A stretch of DNA of 64,000 bases from Streptomyces sp. WAC08241 (GTDB taxonomy: Bacteria; Actinomycetota; Actinomycetes; Streptomycetales; Streptomycetaceae), in NCBI GenBank assembly GCA_007858575.1, contig CP042279.1, forward strand, positions 6,045,001 through 6,109,000, written 5' to 3'. A model generated the notes under the pieces. That model saw only the letters and a program-made list of their open reading frames with translations, did no database searches and was not told the DNA's origin. The number at the start of each line of letters is the position of its first letter. Position 1 is the stretch's first letter. This document shows positions 57,903 to 64,000 of this stretch, piece after piece. The translations under genes were made by a program, and so were the position numbers.

Positions 57903-58687
57903 ATGACCTCTGTGAACGAGCGACTTCACTCCGTACTCGCCCAGCGCGGTGTGTCTCCCGAATCGCTCGCCGAAGCCTGCGCCGTGGACCCCAAGACCGT
58001 CGGCCGCTGGCTCGGCGGGCGCGTGCCCCATCCACGGCACCGCTTCAGCGTGGCTCGGCACCTGCGTGTCGAGGAGACCTTCCTCTGGCCCGGCCGGGTA
58101 CTGCGCGGTGGCCGGCCCGGCCGCGATCCGGGAGGAAGCGAGATCCTGGAGACCTACCAGAACAGAGCCGGCGTTCCCCGCGAGACGTGGCTCGCCCTGC
58201 TCCAGGGCGCACAGCGACAGGTCGACGTCCTGATCTTCTCCGGGACCTTCTTCGCGCAGACGAATCCGCACGTCGCCAGGATGCTCGCCGAGCGCGCGGC
58301 CGCCGGGGTGCGCGTACGCCTCTGCTTCGGCGACCCGAGGGGCGAGCCGTCGCCACCCGGGGCCGGGAGGAGGGAATCGGCGATGCCCTCGCGGCCAAGA
58401 TCCGGGCCTCACTCACCTACTACCGGCCCTTGCTGTCCGAGGCCGGATGCGAGGTGCGGCTGCACGACACCACGCTCTACAACTCCCTCTTCCGGTACGA
58501 CGACGACCTGATGGTCAACCCACACGTCTGGGGTCAACCCGCGAGCGCCAACCCGCTGTTCCACTTACGGCGAGCCGATGCCACCGGCTGGTTCGACAAC
58601 TACGCTCGGAGCTTCGACGCCGTCTGGACCGGCGCACGGCCGTGGAGGCCCGACCAGGAGGGGACCGCCGCACATGGGCAGGATTGA
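57903..58687 (+). CDS. XRE-type HTH regulator with DUF5919 (phospholipase-D-like) domain
   Basis: About 260 residues from ATG 57903 (MTSVNERLHSVLAQRGVSPE). The N-terminal HTH is SLAEACAVDPKTVGRWLGGR, followed by HRFSVARHLRVEETFLWP. The C-terminal DUF5919/PLD-like domain is RQVDVLIFSGTFFAQTNPHV, MLAERAAAGVRVRLCFGDP, then after a deletion near 58350 IRASLTYYRPLLSEAGCEVR, LHDTTLYNSLFRYDDDLMVN and HVWGQPASANPLFHLRR. Such proteins likely sense a ligand in a catalytically altered PLD fold and bind DNA. It overlaps the Nudix gene by 14 nt. Confidence 0.83.
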
Positions 58688-59142
58688 GTACTACAACGAC
58701 CCCGACGCCCCCAAGGCCAACACCCTCATCCCTGCCAGCAACCTCCTGGTCGTCGACGACGACGGCGCCATCCTGCTCCAGCGCCGCCGCGACACCGGCC
58801 AGTGGGCGCTGCCGGGCGGTGCCCAGGACATCGGTGAAACGGCAGCCGAGTGCGCGGTGCGCGAGTGCCTGGAGGAGACGGGGATCGTCGCCGAGATCAC
58901 CGGCTTTCTGGGCGTCTACACCAACCCGCACCACATCGTGGCGTACACCGACGGCGAGATCCGCCAGCAGTACGAGAACACCTACATCGGCCGTCCTGTC
59001 GGCGGCGAGCCCACGGTCAACGACGAGGGCCGACGGCGTCCGCTTCGTCCGGCCGGCCGACCTCGACCGGTACGACATCCATCCCAGCATGCGCCAGCAG
59101 ATCGGCGACTACCTCGCCGGCGCCTACCCCCACCTCGGCTGA
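58674..59142 (+). CDS. Nudix hydrolase
   Basis: About 156 residues from ATG 58674 (MGRIEYYNDPDAPKANTLIP). The Nudix box is complete: GGAQDIGETAAECAVRECLE ETGIV (G-x5-E-x7-REVxEExG form). It is preceded by LLQRRRDTGQWALPGG. One deletion occurs near 59028 before VRFVRPADLDRYDIHPSM. It cleaves a nucleoside-diphosphate-linked substrate. Coupled to the HTH-DUF5919 gene. Its 3' end overlaps the convergent HD gene by 19 nt. Confidence 0.9.
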
Positions 59143-59693
59143 GTCGCCAGCTTTGCCTCCACCCGCCCCACGGCGGCGAAGATCTCCGGCGCCGCCCGGC
59201 GGATGAACCGGCCGACCACGCTGTCGTCCCCGTAGCGACCGAGGATCTCCGCGACACGCTCCTCGGCGGTGGTCCGGCCGCCGTCGGGCGTGGTCGTCAT
59301 GTCGCAGTAGACGAGCGCGTCCACCAGCAGGGGATCTCCCAGCAGAGGGAACTCGGTTGCGAGTTCGTCCTTCAGTCCGCGTTCCTCGGCCTCCAGGAGG
59401 GCGAACGAGTGGTTCGCGACCAGCCGCACCAAGCGTTCGTCGGCGCCGTGCTCGTCGCGCAGGAACCGCGCCCCGTCCAGCGGGTGGAAACCCGTCACAG
59501 CCAGCCGCGGCGCGTATCCGACATCGTGGAGCGCGGCAGCGGCGACGAGCAGGCCGGCGTCCCGGCCGAGAATGCGGCTTGCTTCGGCAGCGCGCCCGGC
59601 CACTCCCCGCGTATGAGCCCACCGTCGCGGAAGCAGCTTGCCGAGTTCGGCTTCCGCCACCTGCATGGCCCATTCGTCGACGGGATCACTCAT
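59124..59693 (-). CDS. HD-domain phosphohydrolase
   Basis: Intact, about 189 residues from ATG 59693 (MSDPVDEWAMQVAEAELGKL). The HD metal site is RWAHTRGVAGRAAEA (first His), LLVAAAALHDVGYAPRLAVT (HD pair) and LVRLVANHSFALLEAEERGL. It ends VEAKLATQPRWG. HD proteins hydrolyse phosphate esters of nucleotides or second messengers. It is 55 nt downstream of the deaminase gene on the same strand. Confidence 0.87.
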   Translation of the reverse strand: MSDPVDEWAMQVAEAELGKLLPRRWAHTRGVAGRAAEASRILGRDAGLLVAAAALHDVGYAPRLAVTGFHPLDGARFLRDEHGADERLVRLVANHSFALLEAEERGLKDELATEFPLLGDPLLVDALVYCDMTTTPDGGRTTAEERVAEILGRYGDDSVVGRFIRRAAPEIFAAVGRVEAKLATQPRWG

Positions 59694-59748
59694 GCGCGCT
59701 TTCTGCCCGTGGCGCGACCGGCGCAAGCCCGGCCAGGTCTCTTCTCCG

Positions 59749-60199
59749 TCACTCCTCCCCGATGTCCTCGTTCCACAGCTCGGGGCGCGCGGCGATGAAC
59801 TCCCGCATGAGCGCGGCGCATTCCGGATCGTCGAGCACGACGACCTCGACGCCGTGCCCGGCGAGCCACTCGTGCCCGCCGTGGAAGGTCTCGGCCTCCC
59901 CGACGACGACCCGCGAGATCCCGAACTGCCGGACGAGGCCGGAGCAGTACCAGCAGGGCGAGAGGGTGGTGACCATGGTCGTCCCCGGTACGAGCGCTGC
60001 CGCCCGGCGTCCCGAACGCGGCGGTCTCCGCGTGCGCGGAGGGGTCCCCGTCCTGCACGCGCCGGTTGTGCCCGCGCCCGAGGAGGGCGCCGTCGGGCCC
60101 GTAGAGGGCGGCCCCGATCGGAATCCCGCCCTCACGGAGCCCGGCGCGGGCCTCGTCGAGGGCGGTGGCGAGCCATGAGTGGGCCTGGTCCTTGTCCAT
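59749..60199 (-). CDS. nucleoside/cytidine-type deaminase
   Basis: About 150 residues from ATG 60199 (MDKDQAHSWLATALDEARAG). The zinc site is SAHAETAAFG (His-Ala-Glu) and LSPCWYCSGLVRQFG (PCxxC). A deletion near 60002 lies between them. The end is FIAARPELWNEDIGEE. The sequence is closest to yeast-type cytosine deaminases/nucleoside deaminases, which deaminate a free base or nucleoside in the cytoplasm. Probably transcribed with the HD gene. Confidence 0.88.
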
Positions 60200-60878
60200 G
60201 GGGGAGCGTTCCCGCGAGGGCCGTCCGTGTCACGCACCGGAGGGCGGATCCTCCCTGGTCGTCCGGCAGGGGATCGGCGACGAAGGTCCCCTGCCGTGGA
60301 CGGTCAGGATCAGGCCGCGCTCGCGATGCCGACGCCGCCACCCACCGGCAGGCACCGCCCGACCCGGACCACCCACCGCCGCCCGGCCGAGCCGCCGCGC
60401 CACCGGGCCTCCGCCGCCCCGCGCTCCCCGTACGCACGGGAGCAGGCGATGCCCTCGACGGCGCCCGCTCGCCCCTCACCCGCCCCTATCCGGCGACGGC
60501 CACGTCACGCGCGGCGCAACGCGGGCGCGGTCTGCGTACTCGCCGCCGGTGAGGACCCGCACCGCGACCGCGCGGGCGACGCCCGGGATCGCGGGCGCGG
60601 TGGGCGTCTCCTCCCGACCCGCGCCCTCGCGGCCGAGCCGGAGCCGGGGTTCCGCTCACCGCACCGCGTCGTCGGCCGCCACGCCCACTGCCGGGACCAC
60701 GCCCCGCGCGACAGCGGCGTGCCGGGGTGCGCCACTTCGTGTGCGAGTGCCCTTGCCACCGGGAGGGCCGGCCTGAGTGCCGGAACGTTTTCGGAAGCGT
60801 CTCCGGCCCGGCGGTCCCGCCTCACGGTTCTCCGGGCCGGAGCGTGCCGCACGGAACCATTTGGGTGATCATCGAGCC
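60200..60878. other. gene-poor 680-bp interval
   Basis: I see no supportable gene. All frames give Arg/Pro/Ala/Gly-shuffled sequence with no motif, although GC bias continues. A decayed or heavily frameshifted gene cannot be excluded. The right end should hold the promoter of the gene at 60879. Confidence 0.5.
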
Positions 60879-61441
60879 GTGAACACGGATCACTGGGCGG
60901 TACTCGAAGACTCCGAGCGCAACCAATGGGGCTACGTCCCACACCAGGCGGTCGGCCCGCTGGTCTTCGGGATGGATCGGGACGCCGCCGTCCCCGCCAT
61001 GGCGGAGCAGGGTTTCACTGCGGAGCACCACGACATGGGGACTTGGCACATGACCGGCCGCACTCAGTGGCGTGTCGAGTTCCGCAAGCCGAGCCAGTGG
61101 CGCAGTCGACCGGCGGTGAAGTGCTACTTCGTCGAAGGCGCCGGGCTGACGTGCGTCCTGGTCGACGGACTGACCGGCCCGCAGGTCACCCATGAGGGGA
61201 TCCGCCTGATCGGCCGCGTGCCGTCGGAGCTCTCCCGAGAGATGGAGGTGTACGCGATCGAGCACGACGAAGGTCTCCGGTGCAGTCCGGAAGGGGACTT
61301 GTCCGTATACGACTTCGAGATCGAACGGGGAGCGCAGCGCGCCGGAGACGCCGTCGTGTCCTGGGCCCTCTTCTTCGACACGGGGAGATCGCGGGCACCT
61401 CCTGGGACATCGCTCCGGCGGAGGTCTGGTACCACGGGTAG
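60879..61441 (+). CDS. conserved hypothetical protein
   Basis: About 187 residues from GTG 60879 (VNTDHWAVLEDSERNQWGYV). Read on: VGPLVFGMDRDAAVPAMAEQ, GRTQWRVEFRKPSQWRSRPA, VKCYFVEGAGLTCVLVDGLT, GPQVTHEGIRLIGRVPSEL, YDFEIERGAQRAGDAVVSWA. One deletion near 61385 hides the end EIAGTSWDIAPAEVWYHG with TAG 61439-61441. A soluble beta-rich protein of unknown function. The internal GMxxxAAxxAMxxxGF pattern resembles small immunity/SMI1-adjacent proteins only vaguely. Confidence 0.65.
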
Positions 61442-61610
61442 GCACCGCACCCCAAGCGGCGGCCCGGCCGCCCGGCTGCGGTCGGGCCAAAGTCCTTTCC
61501 CGCCGCTCGCCGATCTGTTCGCCGAGGCCGTGCACCGGCATCTTCGGCGGTACGAGGAGGGCGCGAGCCCGCGCCCGAAGCTCGGACGGCATGGACAGGC
61601 TGTGGCTAGA

Positions 61611-61634
61611 TGCATGAAGTGTACACTTCTGTGC
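61611..61634 (+). promoter_or_regulatory. palindromic operator of the toxin-antitoxin pair
   Basis: The perfect 12-bp palindrome AAGTGTACACTT (61615-61626) lies nine bases before the antitoxin ATG, inside the imperfect outer repeat ATGCAT...GTGCAT. Phd/YefM antitoxins repress their own operon through such sites, with the toxin as co-repressor. Confidence 0.7.
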
Positions 61635-61889
61635 ATGAGTGACACTCTGCCGATCACCGAGGCGCGGGCGAAGTTCGGATCGCTGGTCCGTCGTGCGTCC
61701 CACGCCCGGGAGCGCATCACGATCACCGACCACGGCCAGCCGGCGGCCGTGCTCATCAACCCGCAGGAACTGGCCGACCTGGAAGACGCCCTGGCCCTGG
61801 CCAGGTACCGCGAGCGCCAGGCTGCCGGTGACGCGGCCACCGTCTCCCACGACGACGTCCGTGCCCGGCTCGGCCTGGAGCATGGGTGA
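61635..61889 (+). CDS. Phd/YefM-family antitoxin
   Basis: Intact, 84 residues from ATG 61635. The DNA-binding N-terminus (MSDTLPITEARAKFGSLVRR, ITITDHGQPAAVLINPQELA DLE) is the Phd/YefM signature. The C-terminal helix (ALARYRERQAAGDAATVSHD) binds and neutralises the toxin. Its TGA overlaps the toxin GTG by 4 nt (GTGA). Confidence 0.93.
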   Translation: MSDTLPITEARAKFGSLVRRASHARERITITDHGQPAAVLINPQELADLEDALALARYRERQAAGDAATVSHDDVRARLGLEHG

Positions 61890-62137
61890 CCTACTCGATC
61901 GTCTGGAGCGAGCCCGCCATCGACGCGGCCGCCCGCTTCCTCAAGGACGATCCCGACGGACTGCGTCAGCTCATGGACGCCGTCGACCTGCTCGCCGACC
62001 AGCCCCGTCCCGAGGGTAGTATCGCCTACGGCTCCCCGGACCTGCGCCGGATGCACGTCGGCTTCCACAGGGTCATGTACGAGATCACCGAGGCCACCGT
62101 CACCATCGTGGTCATCCACGTCGGCCGCCTCGGCTGA
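61886..62137 (+). CDS. RelE/ParE-family toxin
   Basis: Intact, 83 residues from GTG 61886 (VTYSIVWSEPAIDAAARFLK). RelE fold: helices LMDAVDLLADQPRPEGSIAY, then the basic strand GSPDLRRMHVGFHRVMYEIT and VTIVVIHVGRLG. RelE-type toxins cleave ribosome-bound mRNA, ParE-types poison gyrase. The Arg-Arg-x-His and Arg-x-x-Tyr residues fit RelE better. Paired with the antitoxin directly upstream. Confidence 0.92.
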   Translation: MTYSIVWSEPAIDAAARFLKDDPDGLRQLMDAVDLLADQPRPEGSIAYGSPDLRRMHVGFHRVMYEITEATVTIVVIHVGRLG

Positions 62138-62204
62138 CGCCCCCGTTTTGGCCCTCCCTCGCGCCTGCCGTGACGGAGCCCGGTACCGGGCCACCACCCC
62201 GTCG

Positions 62205-63016
62205 TCACTGCAGGACGACGCTCACGCCCCGCCCTTCGAGGATCTCCAGGAGCAGGCCGAACAGCGGCGTTTCGCGGTCGTAGTCGGGCGAGGGCTCCGA
62301 CAGGCGCGTCCGGGACTCGGTCGAGGAGTCCCAGTGCAGGGTGAACGGAGGCCGCGCCCCAGCCGCCGCAGAGGCAGTCGTCCAGGGCGTCGAGGTTCCG
62401 GCCGAAGTAGCCGCCGGGGCCGTTGACGGCCTCGCCGAGCGCGCAGTAGAAGCTGTCCTCGTCCACGACGTGCCGGCCGTCCAGGGTGAGCACGCGGCCC
62501 GCGGAGGCGTCGGGGCTTCCCGGTGCCGGTACTCCCGGGACCACAGCGTCACCGACAGCCACGCGCGCCTGTCCTCGGGCGTGAGTCCGTGCCACATGCC
62601 GGTGCGGTTCAAGCGCCCCGTGCGGATCAGGTCCCACGCCCGTTCCGCTCCGGGCAGGGCGTCCCCGCACCACAGGGTCACGGTGAGGTCGAGGAGGCCG
62701 GTGCCGCGGGCGGAGGGCTCGGCGTCGACGACGGTGACCTCGCTGACGAAGTAGGAGCCCATGGTGGCACCGTCGTCGTCGAGGAGGGCGAGCCAGGCGT
62801 TCCCCGCCGTGGCGCGCCGGCCGCCGATACGGCCGAGGCTCTTCAGCAGGCCGCCCTGCGGAAGGCAGCCTTCGAGGCGCACCCGGCGCGCGTCCTCCGC
62901 GTCCGGCAGGGGCGCGAAGAGCCCTCGGCTCCGCGGGCGGAGCCCCAGAAGTCGTCGTCCTCGTCCGAGGCCAGCGTGTATCTCTGTCCCTCGCCGGCCT
63001 GATCTGCCGCCTGCAT
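62205..63016 (-). CDS. barstar-like domain protein
   Basis: About 270 residues from ATG 63016 (MQAADQAGEGQRYTLASDED). The N-terminal part of unknown family reads LEGCLPQGGLLKSLGRIGGR, GNAWLALLDDDGATMGSYFV and SEVTVVDAEPSARGTGLLDL. The C-terminal barstar fold is LDGRHVVDEDSFYCALGEAV, NGPGGYFGRNLDALDDCLCG, and DRETPLFGLLLEILEGRGVS. Deletions occur near 62880, 62515 and 62345. Barstar domains bind and inhibit barnase-type RNases. No barnase gene is adjacent, so the partner is unknown. Convergent with the toxin-antitoxin pair. Confidence 0.8.
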
Positions 63017-63096
63017 CGCACCCCTGGGCAAAGCGCTGAGTCCATGGCCGCTCGGTGTGCCCCTCGTGACCGTGCCGTCACGCCCGCCGAAAACAG

Positions 63097-63119
63097 TAGC
63101 CATGGCTATAGTAGCCATG
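63097..63119. promoter_or_regulatory. MarR-type palindromic operator
   Basis: TAGCCATGGCTA (63097-63108) is a perfect 12-bp palindrome followed by a further half-site TAGTAGCCATG (63109-63119), 12 bp before the MarR start. It is in a short AT-rich stretch, consistent with an autoregulated promoter. Confidence 0.72.
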
Positions 63120-63131
63120 TATTTTATCTGT

Positions 63132-63628
63132 ATGAGCGAGGTATCCCCGGGCCCCACGCCCGGCTTCCTGGTGTGGCGGCTCGCCAACAAATGGCGCGTC
63201 GCGGTCGATCGCGCGGTGGCCCCGCTGGGCCTCACCCACGCGCAGTACTCGCTGGTCGCCTCGCTGTACGGCATGCAGCGCGTCGGCGAGCGGCCCAGTC
63301 AGCGCCGGCTCGCCGACCACACCGGCCTGGAGGCGCTGTACGTCTCGAAGCTGGCGCGCGCCCTGGAGGCGGCCGGCCTGGTCGAGCGCACGCGCGACCC
63401 CCGCGACCCGCGCGCCGTGCAACTCGCCCTCACCGAGCAGGGCCGGACCGTCACGCGGCGGGCCATCGCGGTGGTCCAGGAGCTGCTCCGGCAGTTGCTG
63501 GAGCCGCTCGGCGGCCCCGACGCCCCCGGACCCGTGCGTTCACCGAGGAGCTGACGGCCCTGCTCGACGTACCCCTCGTTCCATCCCCGTCGACGGACGA
63601 CCAGAGCACCCGGAGGGAAACATCATGA
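63132..63628 (+). CDS. MarR family transcriptional regulator
   Basis: About 165 residues from ATG 63132 (MSEVSPGPTPGFLVWRLANK). Winged helix: LTHAQYSLVASLYGMQRVGE, PSQRRLADHTGLEALYVSKL, ARALEAAGLVERTRDPRDPR with wing AVQLALTEQG. One deletion near 63530 precedes AFTEELTALLDVPLVPSPST. The TGA at 63626 overlaps the next ATG (ATGA), so it is translationally coupled to its partner. Confidence 0.88.
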
Positions 63629-64000
63629 CCACCACCGCTGACGCCCGTGCCCTCGGCCTGGCGCACTACGCCGCCCGCGGCGTCCTGGAGCACGTCCTCG
63701 CCCGGCACGGCGTCACGTTCCACCAGCAGGTCGCCCTGCGCGCCGCCGTCACTGCCGAGACCCCGCAGACGCGGGACGGCCTCGTCGCCCTGGTCCGGGG
63801 CTCTCTCAAGGCCGATCCGGACGGCATCCGCGCCACCCTCGACGACCTGCTGGCCGAGCGGCTGCTCGTCGCGGACGGCCCGCACCTCCGCCCCACGGAC
63901 GCGGGACGCGACCTGCTCGCCGCCGTCGCCGCGGAGACCGCCCCGTCAGCGCCCGCATCTGGGGCGGAATACCCGCCGAGGACCTGGCCGCCGCCGGCCG
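63625..64000 (+). CDS. winged-helix partner of the MarR gene (truncated by window end)
   Basis: Partial, from ATG 63625 (MTTTADARALGLAHYAARGV). Then LEHVLARHGVTFHQQVALRA, DGIRATLDDLLAERLLVADG, PHLRPTDAGRDLLAAVAAET; after one missing C near 63935, ARIWGGIPAEDLAAAG. It looks like a MarR-type winged-helix protein without a full N-terminus. Family members often sit directly after a MarR gene. The 3' end is outside the window. Confidence 0.72.
   Translation, partial: MTTTADARALGLAHYAARGVLEHVLARHGVTFHQQVALRAAVTAETPQTRDGLVALVRGSLKADPDGIRATLDDLLAERLLVADGPHLRPTDAGRDLLAAVAAETAPSAPASGAEYPPRTWPPPA

Noticed and set aside
60300..60860. A gene between the deaminase and the hypothetical at 60879
   Set aside because: No frame shows family-like blocks, a ribosome site with a start, or coherent composition.
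36200..64000. Insertion sequence or prophage remnants in the accessory part
   Set aside because: No transposase, integrase, phage gene or flanking inverted/direct target repeats found.

Overview
The window is high-GC actinobacterial DNA and almost certainly a Streptomyces chromosome. The evidence is the codon usage (near-total third-position G/C), the developmental pair bldN/rsbN, rex with its operator next to hemACDB, a class I lysyl-tRNA synthetase, the mycobacterial/streptomycete-type microprotein bS22, and several Streptomyces-typical families (DUF1876, DUF2637, DUF3558, DUF5919). A dominant technical feature colours everything: most protein genes, including indispensable ones (hemA, argS, lysS, ccsB), are broken by single-base deletions, mostly in short G or C runs. 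Correcting one base restores a continuous family-typical protein in nearly every case. I therefore annotate whole genes across frames and treat the shifts as consensus errors, not as pseudogenes. About a dozen genes (acuC, hemC, hemB, bS22, glutaredoxin, the DUF2637 gene, the Phd/RelE pair, an HAD gene, an HD gene and others) are intact.

Layout. 1-1290: the 3' end of a 23S rRNA, then 5S rRNA and a strong terminator. 1369-8309: HAD phosphatase, MFS transporter, AcuC-type deacetylase, phosphatase-family protein, a small BldC-like regulator (probably bdtA), ribosomal microprotein bS22, an SDR epimerase and an acyltransferase. 8403-10743 (minus): the sigma factor BldN and its membrane anti-sigma factor RsbN, with a BldN-type promoter and a BldD-like box between them. 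11193-18737: HAD-IB phosphatase, glutaredoxin, rex with its ROP operator, and hemA-hemC-hemD-hemB for tetrapyrrole synthesis. 18822-28843: DUF1876, a DUF4232 lipoprotein, a membrane HTH sensor, argS, lysS, a DUF2637 membrane protein and two DUF3558 lipoproteins. 29015-38859: rtcB followed by a run of small accessory genes (SDR, MarR, Mut7-C, NmrA, two GNATs, AraC with three 20-bp repeats, TIGR03086, a binding protein, MerR). 38975-40978: a KimA/APC-like permease. 41949-49839: hemL, a histidine phosphatase, a Tat lipoprotein of polysaccharide-deacetylase type, then TlpA-CcdA-ResB-CcsB (System II cytochrome c maturation).

50485-54195 (minus) is a two-gene unit in which a P-loop NTPase precedes a membrane-tethered branched-chain-amino-acid-type binding protein. 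54309-59142 is the most intriguing part. A compact minus-strand operon (HAD phosphatase, radical SAM enzyme, P-loop nucleotide kinase, SAM methyltransferase, CYTH phosphohydrolase/cyclase) diverges from an HTH-DUF5919 regulator and a Nudix hydrolase. A double GGACGT motif lies in the divergent promoter and again inside the operon. An HD hydrolase and a nucleoside deaminase follow. It reads as an uncharacterised nucleotide or nucleotide-derived metabolite system. 60879-64000 holds a hypothetical gene, a Phd/RelE toxin-antitoxin pair with a palindromic operator, a barstar-like gene, and a MarR regulator overlapping its partner gene, which runs off the window.
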